From positions 933,001 through 997,000 of the forward strand of contig NZ_AP027266.1 of NCBI RefSeq assembly GCF_036322625.1: a stretch of DNA of 64,000 bases. Direction: 5' to 3'. Positions 53,112 through 61,616 of the stretch are shown in pieces. Position 1 is the first letter of the stretch. Each line of letters starts with the position of its first letter. The translations under genes and the position numbers were made by a program. This DNA is from Roseicyclus marinus. GTDB lineage: Bacteria; Pseudomonadota; Alphaproteobacteria; Rhodobacterales; Rhodobacteraceae. The notes beneath the pieces are model-generated. The model was not told the DNA's origin, searched no databases, and worked only from the letters and a program-made list of their open reading frames with translations.

Positions 53112-54038
53112 CTATGGTTTCGAACGGCGGCGCAGGGTCTGGCTTGGGCTTTCTCCGAATGCTCTGCGATAGGCCCGCGTGAAATTGGCGACATGAGTGT
53201 AGCCCATGTCATAGGCCAGTTGCTTGATCAGGGCACCGTCCGTCAGCGCATCGCGCGCCTTGGCCATGGCGACCCTTTGACGATAGGTGCGCAAGGAAAT
53301 TCCGTAGCAGCTTTCGAACGCGCGCAGCACTTCACGTTGCTGTCGGAGCGGCTGGCATTGCCCCAGGATATTGACAAGATCGATAGACGGATCGTCCGCC
53401 ACGGCCTTGTGCAATGCACGGGCCTGCTCGAGCAGTCCGGCCGCGTGAACTTCGTCCTCGGGCGGGGGGTTTTGAAGGGCGGCCAGCGCCTCCAACAGGA
53501 ACTGAAGGGCGACGGGTTCGCAACGCGACCATTCCAACGGGTCGTGAAGCCCGCTTTCATGCAGTGTCAGGGCCGTCGTGGTCATGGCCGGGGTGATGGA
53601 CAAAGGTCGCAGCCTGACGATCTTGCGGCGTCGGTTCAAGAAATCGCCCAGAAAGGGCGGCGCGCCATCCGGGAAACGTTTCGCAAGATCCGCGCAGCAC
53701 ATCGAGATGCAGACATGGGACAATAATCCGCTTTCTCTGGCGACAAGTCGGAAGCCAGGGGTGTCGTTTCGCAGCAAACAGGCGGTTTGCGGGCGCCATG
53801 CGCCGACAGATCCGTCTCCGAGGTGGATATCCACGAAGCCCGACAAGAAGTAGATCGCATTGACCCGGCATTCGTTTTGCGGATCGGGAAAGGTGATCGT
53901 GGTACCTTGATCGACGGGCAGGCTCGACAGCACGACATCGATCCTGCTGGGAAAGGACATGACCGACACGCCGGGGTGACCGGCGGCGCGCCGGACCGGA
54001 TCGATCAGGAGGTCCAGCCAGCTCAATGCCGCCGACAT
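53112..54038 (-). CDS. AraC-family transcriptional regulator
   Basis: 308 residues. The C-terminal quarter is the double helix-turn-helix: LRTYRQRVAMAKARDALTDG, LIKQLAYDMGYTHVANFTRAYRRAFGESPSQ. The N-terminal 200 residues resemble the AraC-binding-like domain of the RipA/OruR group (a helix-rich cupin-type sensor), with no named ligand. It stands alone, convergent with gcvP. The 263 bp between its start and the insertion sequence (54039-54301) contain no gene I can support; they are unusually A+T-rich for this genome. Confidence 0.88.
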   Translation of the reverse strand: MSAALSWLDLLIDPVRRAAGHPGVSVMSFPSRIDVVLSSLPVDQGTTITFPDPQNECRVNAIYFLSGFVDIHLGDGSVGAWRPQTACLLRNDTPGFRLVARESGLLSHVCISMCCADLAKRFPDGAPPFLGDFLNRRRKIVRLRPLSITPAMTTTALTLHESGLHDPLEWSRCEPVALQFLLEALAALQNPPPEDEVHAAGLLEQARALHKAVADDPSIDLVNILGQCQPLRQQREVLRAFESCYGISLRTYRQRVAMAKARDALTDGALIKQLAYDMGYTHVANFTRAYRRAFGESPSQTLRRRSKP

Positions 54039-54335
54039 CTGTGGTTTCCTTTCATTTTCCCGGCAGGAGGCCTACGGCGGCGGTCCGTGTCCGTGCCGGG
54101 ATGCGCAGGTTCGTCCGAGCCTATACAAGCCCGACTATAGCAAAGTGATTAACGACAGCTTTGCGGGAAAGTTCAGCGGGCGCGGTGACGAATATCACTT
54201 GGTGATAAGTCTGGCCGTCAGGTGACAAGCCTAACTCGTGGCTTGCAAAGGCAAAGTTTCGTATAACACGCCACGGTTGAGGTGATGCGGTCGGGTGGTC
54301 CTGATCAGCCCCACCTGAGTGGTCCAGTTTGAGTG

Positions 54336-55193
54336 TTAGTGCATGACTGGCCTTCGGTCCATCGGGACGATGGTTTCCGGGGCCGGCGGGCGGTAGCCCA
54401 GGGCACTGTGGGGTCGCTTGGTGTTGTAGTGCCTCCTCCATTGTTCGATCAGGATTTGTGCCTCGCGGAGGCTGTAGAAGACTTCGCCGTTGAGCAGTTC
54501 GTCGCGGAACCTGGCGTTGAAGCTCTCGCAGTAGCCGTTCTCCCATGGTGACCCTGGTTCGATGTAGGCTGTCCGGGCGCCGACCGCGCTGATCCAATCG
54601 CGGACGGCTTGGGCCACAAACTCCGGGCCGTTGTCTGACCGGATGTACGCTGGCACGCCCCGCATGATGAACAGGTCGCTCAGCGCATCGATCACGTCAC
54701 CTGAGTTCAGCTTGCGCTTTGTCTTGATCGCCAGACACTCGCGGCTGTGTTCATCCAGGATGTTGAGCGTCCTGAAGACCTTCCCATCCTCCGTGCGGCA
54801 ATGCACGAAATCATAGCTCCAGACGTGGTCCCGATACTCCGGTCGCAGCCGGACGCAAGACCCGTCGTTCAGCCAGAGCCGCCCCTTCTTCGGTTGCTGC
54901 ATTGGCACCTTAAGCCCCTCTCGCCGCCACAGGCGTTCGACGCGTTTGTCGTTCACCTCCCATCCCGCATCTCTCAGCAGGGACGCGATCCGACGATAGC
55001 CGTAGCGACCAAACTGACGCGCCAGCTCGATCATGTCCGCGACCAGTTGCACCTCATCGGCGCGACCCTGCGGCAGCTTCCGCTGCGTGGAGCGGTGTTG
55101 GCCCAGGACGCGACAAGCCCGGCGCTCAGAGATCGCGAACGTGCTGCGAGCATGCTCAATGCAAGCACGGCGACGAGCGGGGCTCAGAAGTTT
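54336..55193 (-). CDS. IS3-family transposase OrfB (DDE integrase-like), made by frameshift
   Basis: Open from 55193 in the -1 frame relative to OrfA, about 285 residues. It includes an HTH_21 region (ARQFGRYGYRRIASLLRDAGW) and the DDE catalytic core: Asp in WSYDFVHCRTEDGK, Asp in IRSDNGPEFVA, Glu in WENGYCESFNARFRDELL. A GGGGAAAC-type slippery run near 55193 would allow a programmed -1 shift to give the OrfAB transposase. The frame is intact, so the element may still be active. Confidence 0.88.
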   Translation of the reverse strand, partial: KLLSPARRRACIEHARSTFAISERRACRVLGQHRSTQRKLPQGRADEVQLVADMIELARQFGRYGYRRIASLLRDAGWEVNDKRVERLWRREGLKVPMQQPKKGRLWLNDGSCVRLRPEYRDHVWSYDFVHCRTEDGKVFRTLNILDEHSRECLAIKTKRKLNSGDVIDALSDLFIMRGVPAYIRSDNGPEFVAQAVRDWISAVGARTAYIEPGSPWENGYCESFNARFRDELLNGEVFYSLREAQILIEQWRRHYNTKRPHSALGYRPPAPETIVPMDRRPVMH

Positions 55194-55462
55194 CCCCGTG
55201 CCGCCTCCGCCAAGATCAACTTGTCCAGCGTCAGATCTGACACGGCTTTCCGTAACCGTTCATTCTCTTTCTGGAGGCGCTTGAGTTCCTTCAGTTGGTC
55301 TGTTCCCATACCGCCGTATTGCTTGCGCCAGCGGTAGTAGGTCTGCTCGGTAATGCGAACCTCGCGGATCGCGTCCACCCGTGCCATGCCTTGCCCGACA
55401 AGCACCTCAACCTGCCGCAGCTTTGTGACAATCTCTTCCGGCTTGTGCCGCTTCGTAGCCAT
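55184..55462 (-). CDS. IS3-family transposase OrfA
   Basis: 92 residues (MATKRHKPEEIVTKLRQVEVLVGQG). A helix-turn-helix of the transposase_8 type (ITEQTYYRWRKQYGGM) is followed by a leucine-zipper stretch (LKELKRLQKENERLRKAVSDL). It binds the ends of the element and, alone, usually regulates transposition. It overlaps OrfB. Confidence 0.9.
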   Translation of the reverse strand: MATKRHKPEEIVTKLRQVEVLVGQGMARVDAIREVRITEQTYYRWRKQYGGMGTDQLKELKRLQKENERLRKAVSDLTLDKLILAEAARGNF

Positions 55463-55519
55463 TCTGATCCTCCGTTTTCCTAAACATAACGGCGGACCAC
55501 TTCATTGGGGGAGGATCAC

Positions 55520-55663
55520 ACCTCCGAGGCGGCGCGCCTCGAGACGGAGCGGACGGCCAATGTCATCGGCGTCATCGAAACGCGGTCCGATATCGCGCGG
55601 AATTGTCTTGAGGCCGCGCGCCTCTTCGGGGCCCTGTCGCGCGCCGAGATCGGGTTGCCCTGA
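55520..55663 (+). pseudogene. 3' stub of a gene truncated at the insertion sequence
   Basis: Immediately after the right end of the element an open frame with no start reads TSEAARLETERTANVIGVIE and continues 27 residues to TGA at 55661-55663, two bases before the ABC gene start. It is rich in Ala, Arg and Glu and looks like an amphipathic helix. It was evidently the end of a gene in the same operon as the type I secretion genes. An outer-membrane TolC-like protein or another secretion component is possible, but the stub is too short to identify. No matching 5' part is visible left of the element. Confidence 0.6.
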
Positions 55664-55665
55664 TC

Positions 55666-57840
55666 ATGCCGGGTGCCGCACCGCCGGATATCGACGCAAA
55701 CGGGACACAGGACCGCAGCTTCGAAAAGGCGGTCCTGGCCTGTCTTGCGGCGCTTGGGCGGCGCTGTGCACCGGGCGATCTTCTGGTGGGTTTGCCCCTC
55801 GGGGATCGTGCCACGCTTGATGTGCATCTTTTGCCGCGCGCGCTGGCCAATATCGGCTTCGAGATGACCCTGCATCGCAAGGTGGTGGTCGCCGATCTGC
55901 GCCCGCCCTGTCTCTTGCTGCTCAAGGATGGCGATCACGTCTTCGTCGCCGAAAAGCGGGACGGGGGCGATACGTTCGTCATCCTCGACCCCCACGGCGA
56001 CCGGCAGGTGGCCGTGTCGCGCGCGACGCTTGCCGCCGAAAGCGGCGGCGAGATGATCTGCCTGGCCGACAGCATCGAGGCGCTGGCCGCCCGTCACGCC
56101 GGCGCGCGCCCCAAGGGACATTGGTTCTGGGGTCATTTCGCCCCCCTGCGCGCGCGCGTCTTCGACGTGATGCTGGCCTCGGCCTTTGCCAATATCCTGG
56201 CCGTCGTCGTCTCGCTCTTTGCCCTGCAGGTCTATGACCGCGTCATCCCCAACCAGAACGAGGCAACGCTTTGGGTGCTGGCAAGCGGGGCGGCGGTCGC
56301 CATCTTCATGGAATTCCTGCTGCGCCTGTCGCGGGCACGGCTGATCGACAAGGTCGGGCGCGACATCGAGATCGCGGCCAACCGCGACCTGTTCGAGCGG
56401 CTGATCAACGTGCGGCTCGACCAGCGGCGAATGCCACCGGGCAGCATGGTCAACACGATGCGCGAATTCGCCTCCGTCAAGGAATTCTTCGCGGTCGCCG
56501 CCGTGGGGGTCCTGACCGATCTGCCCTTCGTGCTGATCTTTCTGGCGGTGATCTATGCCATCGGCGGGCCGATCGTGATCGTCGTGGCGCTTGGCGGCTT
56601 GGCGATGATCGTGCTCAGCCTTGTCTTTCAGCGCCGCATCCATGCCCTGTCGCGCGACATGCTGGGGGGGACCACCACCGCGCTCCGCCTTCTGACCGAG
56701 GCGAGCTACGGCCTCGAGACCCTGCGCAGCCACAACGCCGCCCCGTGGTTCCAGCGCAACTGGGAAGAGGTGATCACGCTCAACGCCCGCCAATCCTCCG
56801 AGCATCGCAAATTGTCCGCCAGCCTGTCCTTTGCCGCGGCCGCCCTGCAGATGCTGACCTATATCGCGGCGGTGACGGCGGGGGTCTACCTGTTCTTCGG
56901 CGGGCTGTTGAGCGTGGGCGGCATCATCGCGGTCTCGATCCTGACCAGCCGGACGCTTGCGCCCATCGTGCAGCTTTCTTCGGTCATCTCGCGCTGGCAG
57001 AACACCACCGCCTCGCTCGACGCGCTCAAGCTCATCGCCACCGCCCCCCAGCAGCGCCCGTCGGACCGCAGCTTCATCCGGCGCCCCGCGATCCAGGGCA
57101 AGATCCGGCTTCTCGATATCCGCACCGCCTATCCCGGCGTCGAACAGCCCCAACTCGTCATTCCCCGTCTGGACATTGAGCCGGGGTCCAGGTGGGCGGT
57201 TCTGGGCGAGAACGGATCGGGCAAATCGCTGTTTTTGCGCATTCTTGCGGGTCTTTATGAACCCACCATCGGCAGCTACATGATCGACGGAATCGAATTG
57301 CGCCAGATCGACCCCGACGATCTGCGCCGCGCGATCGCCTATCTCCCGCAGGACCCGCGCCTGTTCAAGGGAACGCTGCGCGAGAACCTTCTGGTGGGCA
57401 GCACGGTCTTTCCCGATGCCCGCCTGTTCAAGGCGCTGGAATTCGCGGGCCTCGACAAGCTCGTCTCGGCCACCACGCGCGGCCTCGATCTGGAGATACA
57501 GGATGGCGGCGAGGGGCTGTCCGTCGGTCAGCGCGCGGCGGTGGGGCTGGCCCGCGTGCATCTGCACGACCCGGCGCTCGTGCTGCTCGATGAACCCACA
57601 GCCGCCATGGACAGCCGCGCCGAAGCCACGTTCGTCAAACGCTTTTCGCACTGGCTCGACGGGCGGGGCGCCGTGGTCTGCACCCACAGGCTCGCGCTGA
57701 TGGAGGCGGTCGACAACGTCATGATCCTGTCGGGCGGGCGCATGATCGGGCAGGGGCCCAAGGCCGAAATGCTGTCCAAATTCACCACGACCGGCGGGGG
57801 CGAAAATCCCGCCCGCCTGCTCGCGGAGCGGGGGCGATGA
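55666..57840 (+). CDS. Type I secretion ABC transporter with inactive C39-like domain
   Basis: 724 residues. Residues 1-140 resemble the C39 peptidase-like domain of LapB/HlyB-class exporters but have no catalytic Cys at the expected N-terminal position, so they probably bind the substrate only. Six membrane spans follow (about 165-430). The ATPase has Walker A GENGSGKS (about 515-522), signature LSVGQRAAVGLARVH (Val in place of Gly) and Walker B LVLLDEPTAAMD, with H-loop CTHR. It pumps a large protein, such as an RTX adhesin or toxin, through the inner membrane. It overlaps the HlyD gene by ATGA. Confidence 0.88.
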   Translation: MPGAAPPDIDANGTQDRSFEKAVLACLAALGRRCAPGDLLVGLPLGDRATLDVHLLPRALANIGFEMTLHRKVVVADLRPPCLLLLKDGDHVFVAEKRDGGDTFVILDPHGDRQVAVSRATLAAESGGEMICLADSIEALAARHAGARPKGHWFWGHFAPLRARVFDVMLASAFANILAVVVSLFALQVYDRVIPNQNEATLWVLASGAAVAIFMEFLLRLSRARLIDKVGRDIEIAANRDLFERLINVRLDQRRMPPGSMVNTMREFASVKEFFAVAAVGVLTDLPFVLIFLAVIYAIGGPIVIVVALGGLAMIVLSLVFQRRIHALSRDMLGGTTTALRLLTEASYGLETLRSHNAAPWFQRNWEEVITLNARQSSEHRKLSASLSFAAAALQMLTYIAAVTAGVYLFFGGLLSVGGIIAVSILTSRTLAPIVQLSSVISRWQNTTASLDALKLIATAPQQRPSDRSFIRRPAIQGKIRLLDIRTAYPGVEQPQLVIPRLDIEPGSRWAVLGENGSGKSLFLRILAGLYEPTIGSYMIDGIELRQIDPDDLRRAIAYLPQDPRLFKGTLRENLLVGSTVFPDARLFKALEFAGLDKLVSATTRGLDLEIQDGGEGLSVGQRAAVGLARVHLHDPALVLLDEPTAAMDSRAEATFVKRFSHWLDGRGAVVCTHRLALMEAVDNVMILSGGRMIGQGPKAEMLSKFTTTGGGENPARLLAERGR

Positions 57841-59021
57841 GCGCCGCGCGCCCCATCCAGGCCCGCCACGATCCCGTGCCGCGCGCGCGCAGCGTGATCT
57901 ATCTCGTGATCCTCACCATCGCGCTCTTTCTTGGCTGGAGCTATTTCGCCTCCGTCAATGCCGTCGTGCGCGGCCCGGGCCGGATCGAACCGCGCACCGC
58001 CACACAGACCATCCAGAACCTCGAAGGCGGCATCGTCGAGCAGATCCTCGTCTCCGAAGGCGATATCGTGGAGGAGGGGCAGCTTCTGGCCCTGATGGAC
58101 GACACCGCCTTTCGCAGCGGTTTCGACGAATTGTCGGGCCGCGCCGATCTTCTGGAAATGCAGATCCTGCGCCTTGTCGCCGAGGCGGGTCCGGCCGGCG
58201 ACCCCGTTCTGGATTTTCCCCCCGATCTTGTCGCCCGCGCTCCCGATGCCGCGCAGGTCGAACAGGATCTCTTTCGCGCCCGCGTCACGCAATTCCGCGA
58301 AACGCTCACGATCCTCGAAGAAATCCTGGCCGCGCGCAACGCCGAACTGGCCCTGCTCGAACCCATGGCCGAACGCGGGGCCGTCTCGGGCTCCGACCTG
58401 ATCCGGGCGCGTCAGGCGGTGCTGGAAGTGCGCCAGCAGATCACCGAGTTGCGCACCGGCTTCGAGGCCGGGCGGGTTCAGGCGCTGTCCGAGCTTCAGG
58501 GCGAACTGGCACAGATCCGCCAGCAATTGCGCATCCGCGCCGCTCAGGTGGAACGCGCCGAATTGCGCGCGCCGACCCGTGGCGTCGTCAACCGAGTGGT
58601 GGTGCAGACGGCGGGCGGTGTCGTCGCCCCCGGCGGCCCGATTCTCGAAATCCTGCCGCTCGACGATGCGCTCGTGGTCGCCGGTCGCATCGCGCCCAGC
58701 GACATCGGCCCGGTCTTTGTCGGCATGCCCGCCAATGTGAAACTCACCGCCTATGATTACCGCGATTACGGCTCCATCCGGGGCGAGGTGGTCCATGTCA
58801 GCGCCGATACCGTCACCGACCCCGAGACCAATCCCCCCGAACCTTTCTTCGAGATCACCGTCGCGCTCCAATCCCAAAGCCTGACCGGCCCCGAGGGGGA
58901 GGTCTTCGTGCGCCCGGGCATGCTGGCCGATATCGAACTCGACGCCGGGCAACGCACGGTCTTCCACTACCTCTTCAACCCGCTGCTGCGCGCGCGAGAG
59001 GCGTTTTCGGAGCCGGATTGA
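57837..59021 (+). CDS. Type I secretion membrane-fusion (HlyD/LapC family) protein
   Basis: 394 residues. It has one N-terminal span (VIYLVILTIALFLGWSYFA), a lipoyl-like half motif (GPGRIEPRTATQTIQNLEGG), a long alpha-hairpin (FRETLTILEEILAARNAELA through LSELQGELAQIRQQLRIRAAQVERAEL) and the HlyD signature region ELRAPTRGVVNRVVVQTAGGVV. It bridges the ABC protein to an outer-membrane channel across the periplasm. It ends the operon; no substrate gene follows before the tRNA. Confidence 0.9.
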   Translation: MSAARPIQARHDPVPRARSVIYLVILTIALFLGWSYFASVNAVVRGPGRIEPRTATQTIQNLEGGIVEQILVSEGDIVEEGQLLALMDDTAFRSGFDELSGRADLLEMQILRLVAEAGPAGDPVLDFPPDLVARAPDAAQVEQDLFRARVTQFRETLTILEEILAARNAELALLEPMAERGAVSGSDLIRARQAVLEVRQQITELRTGFEAGRVQALSELQGELAQIRQQLRIRAAQVERAELRAPTRGVVNRVVVQTAGGVVAPGGPILEILPLDDALVVAGRIAPSDIGPVFVGMPANVKLTAYDYRDYGSIRGEVVHVSADTVTDPETNPPEPFFEITVALQSQSLTGPEGEVFVRPGMLADIELDAGQRTVFHYLFNPLLRAREAFSEPD

Positions 59022-59141
59022 CCTTCGGCCGGTCCCGTTCGCGCAGGAAACCAGCGCCCGATCACCCAAACCGCGCCAAGGCCAAAGCGAAACGGCCAAG
59101 GCGGCGCCACGGCAAAATATCTGCGATCATTCAGGGAAAAT

Positions 59142-59216
59142 TGGCAGCCCGTAGGGGAATCGAACCCCTCTTTCCAGGTTGAAAACCTGGCGTCCTAACC
59201 GATAGACGAACGGGCC
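59142..59216 (-). tRNA. tRNA-Glu (anticodon TTC)
   Basis: Minus-strand cloverleaf of 75 bases: acceptor GGCCCGT with ACGGGCT, anticodon stem CCAGG/CCTGG around TTTTCAA (anticodon TTC), T-arm GGGGTTCGATTCCCC and encoded CCA at 59142-59144. The 298-bp gap 59022-59319 holds nothing else I can support. Confidence 0.95.
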
Positions 59217-59319
59217 ACGCTTGGCGGTGAGGGGCTTCTAGAAAAACGCGCGGCGGGGTTCAAGGGGATTCTTTGCGCAAGATGCAGGAAAGATGATCCG
59301 CCCCTGAACTGGCCCCCGC

Positions 59320-61062
59320 TCACTCGGCCCAGGCGGCATCCTCCAGCCGCAACTGGACGCTCTGCCGCCCGTTCCAGTGATTGACCTCCACCCGACCCGC
59401 GACATGCAGCGCGCGGCCGCCATGGCCTTGCAGCGCGGCATCAAGACCCTTTCCCGCCGCGTCGAAACAGATCGCGTCGATGGTTCCCGTCCCGTCGCCG
59501 AGCGTCAGTTTCAGATGGCCCTCGCCCACGGGGCGGCTGTGGCGGATGCGCAGCCCCGGCAGGGCGAAACGCGGGGCAGGGGCGGCGGCCCCGAACGGCC
59601 CCGCCTCCTCCAGCCGCTCGATCAGCGCGACGGTGCAGGCATTCGGCATCATCACCCCGTCAATGCGCAGATCGCCCGGTCCACGCGCCCCCGCGCCCTG
59701 TTTGGCCAAGAGCGCCTCGAGCCGCGCCATCGCCGGGTCCAGCTGCGCGCGCGTCAGGCTCAGGCCCGCGGCCATCTTGTGGCCGCCACCCTTTTCGATC
59801 AGCCCCTCGGCGGCCAGCCGCTGGATCGCGGCCCCCAGGTCGACACCCGTGACCGACCGACCCGATCCCTTGCCCTGATCACCCTCGAATCCGATCACCA
59901 CGGCGGGGCGGTTCGTCGCCTCCTTCAGACGCGCCGCGACGATGCCGACGACACCGGGGTGCCAGCCGTCGTCCGCGGCCCAGACCAGCGCCCCCTCCAG
60001 CCCGCGCGCCCCGGCCTGGTCCAGCGCCGCCTCGCGCACGCGGCCCTCGATCTCGCGGCGGTCGGTGTTCAGGTCATCCAGCCGCTTGGCAAGGCTCGCC
60101 GCTTCGGCCGGGTCGAGTGTCGACAGGCAGCGCGCGCCCAGATCGGCAGCCCCGATCCGCCCGCCCGCATTCACGCGGGGGCCAAGCACGAAACCCAGAT
60201 GGTAGCTCGTGGGCGGCCGGTCGAGCCGCGCCATATCGCCAAGCGCGACCAATCCGGGTCGCGCGCGCCGCGCCATCACCTTCAACCCCTGCCTCACAAA
60301 GGCGCGGTTGAGCCCGGTCAGCGGCGCCACATCGGCCACCGTCGCCAGCGCCACAAGGTCTAGCAGCGCGATCAGGTCGGGGGTTTTCTGCCCCGCCTCC
60401 CGCAGGCGGCGGTTCGCCTCCACCAAGAGCAGGAACACCACCCCCGCCGCGCACAGATGGGCAAGGCTGCCATCCTCGTCCTGCCGATTGGGGTTCACCA
60501 CCGCCACGCAGTCGGGCAGGGTCGCGCCCGCAAGGTGATGGTCCAGAACCACCACATCCGCGCCCTTGGCCGCAGCGATGGGCCCATGCGACAGCGTTCC
60601 GCAATCCACGCAGATGATCAGGTCATGCGCCTTGGCCAGTTCGGCCATGGCCGGTTCGTTCGGGCCATAGCCCTCGTCGATCCTGTCGGGGATATAGATC
60701 GTTGCCTGCCGTCCCAGACTGCGCAGCCAATCGATCAAAAGCGCCGCCGAGGCTCCGCCATCCACGTCGTAATCGGCGAAAATGGCGATGCGCTGGCCCT
60801 TTTCTACCGCCGCGATCAACCGGGCGGCGGCGGCATCCATGTCGCGCAAGGACCTTGGATCGGGCATCAGGTCGCGCAGCGCCGGGGCCAGGAAACTTGC
60901 CGCCGCCTCGGGCGTGACGCCGCGCCGCGCCAGAACATGGGCAAGTGCGGGTTCCAGCCCCGCGCGCTGTTCCAGGGCGGCGGCCATGCGCGCCGTTTCG
61001 GCATCCGGCCCGACCCAGCGCCGTCCGGTCAGCGAGGTTTCGATCCCGAGAAAACCAGTCAT
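59320..61062 (-). CDS. recJ: Single-stranded-DNA-specific exonuclease RecJ
   Basis: 580 residues from ATG 61062, which overlaps the upstream hydrolase stop. DHH-phosphoesterase motifs are present: FADYDVDGGASA (95-106), CVDCG (151-155), VVLDHHLAG (171-179). The DHHA1 domain follows with RSVTGVDLGAAIQRLAAEG and GGGHKMAAGLSL, and a C-terminal OB fold ends the protein. It degrades single-stranded DNA 5' to 3' in RecF-pathway recombination and mismatch repair. Confidence 0.95.
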   Translation of the reverse strand: MTGFLGIETSLTGRRWVGPDAETARMAAALEQRAGLEPALAHVLARRGVTPEAAASFLAPALRDLMPDPRSLRDMDAAAARLIAAVEKGQRIAIFADYDVDGGASAALLIDWLRSLGRQATIYIPDRIDEGYGPNEPAMAELAKAHDLIICVDCGTLSHGPIAAAKGADVVVLDHHLAGATLPDCVAVVNPNRQDEDGSLAHLCAAGVVFLLLVEANRRLREAGQKTPDLIALLDLVALATVADVAPLTGLNRAFVRQGLKVMARRARPGLVALGDMARLDRPPTSYHLGFVLGPRVNAGGRIGAADLGARCLSTLDPAEAASLAKRLDDLNTDRREIEGRVREAALDQAGARGLEGALVWAADDGWHPGVVGIVAARLKEATNRPAVVIGFEGDQGKGSGRSVTGVDLGAAIQRLAAEGLIEKGGGHKMAAGLSLTRAQLDPAMARLEALLAKQGAGARGPGDLRIDGVMMPNACTVALIERLEEAGPFGAAAPAPRFALPGLRIRHSRPVGEGHLKLTLGDGTGTIDAICFDAAGKGLDAALQGHGGRALHVAGRVEVNHWNGRQSVQLRLEDAAWAE

Positions 61063-61616
61063 GGACCTTGGGTTAGCACGGCATCCGTGGAAAGGGCAGT
61101 GGCGAACTCGCCATGCAGATGCGCGATGGCGGTCATATGGATCGCCTCGGGCGACAGCGGGTCCAGCCCTTGGGCCCAATCCATCCGGGCATTGCCCGCG
61201 AAACTGGCGCAGGCGTCATGGGCCAGCCGCACCCGGAACCCAAGGTTGGCGGCCATGCGCGTGGTCGTGGACACGCAATGCGGCGTGGTCAGGCCGCAGA
61301 TCACCAGGTCGCTTATGCCCGCCCCGCGCAGATGATCCTCGAGCCCCGTGCCGATGAAGGCGCTGTTGACCGATTTCTCGAAAACGGTTTCGCCCGTGCG
61401 CGGCGCGACCTCGGGCTTGAAGGCGCTGCCGGGGCCGGGGCCAAGCGGGCTGCCCGGCTCCACGCTCACATGGCGGATATGGATGACGGGCGCGCCCGCT
61501 GCTCGCCATGCGGCAAGCAAGCGTGTAGCATTGGCCTCGGCCTGCGGATTGTTCCTCGCGCCCCAAACGGGATGGTCGAACCCCGCCTGGATATCGACGA
61601 GGATCAGCGCGCTCAC
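61059..61616 (-). CDS. Cysteine hydrolase, isochorismatase family
   Basis: 185 residues. The catalytic triad is readable: Asp near the N-terminus (ALILVDIQAGF), Lys in FEKSVNSAF and Cys in TTPHCVSTT, with the cis-peptide region preceding it. Members hydrolyse isochorismate, nicotinamide, carbamoylated amines or peroxyureidoacrylate. The active-site lid here (THALRARSVEPGSPLGPG-like segment VEPGSPLGPGPGS) is not diagnostic, so the substrate is open. It overlaps both recJ and glpX by ATGA, so the three form one unit. Confidence 0.85.
   Translation of the reverse strand: MSALILVDIQAGFDHPVWGARNNPQAEANATRLLAAWRAAGAPVIHIRHVSVEPGSPLGPGPGSAFKPEVAPRTGETVFEKSVNSAFIGTGLEDHLRGAGISDLVICGLTTPHCVSTTTRMAANLGFRVRLAHDACASFAGNARMDWAQGLDPLSPEAIHMTAIAHLHGEFATALSTDAVLTQGP

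Larger units (their letters stand above)
54302..55518 (-). mobile_element. IS3-family insertion sequence, about 1.2 kb
   Basis: Imperfect terminal inverted repeats read inward as TGATCAGCCCCACCTGAGTG on the left and TGATCCTCCCCCAATGAAGT on the right, continuing to a shared TGGTCC. The element is 1,217 bp by this estimate and carries two overlapping frames on the minus strand in -1 register, the standard IS3 arrangement. Flanking triplets (TCC at 54299-54301; CAC at 55519-55521) do not match, so there is no obvious target duplication. Confidence 0.85.

Noticed and set aside
54039-54301. 5' remnant of the gene truncated by the insertion sequence
   Set aside because: No plus-strand frame in this A+T-rich stretch resembles the helical stub at 55520-55663.
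54302-59216. Genomic island bounded by the insertion sequence and tRNA-Glu
   Set aside because: No integrase, no direct repeat of the tRNA end was seen, and the secretion genes have composition like the rest of the window.
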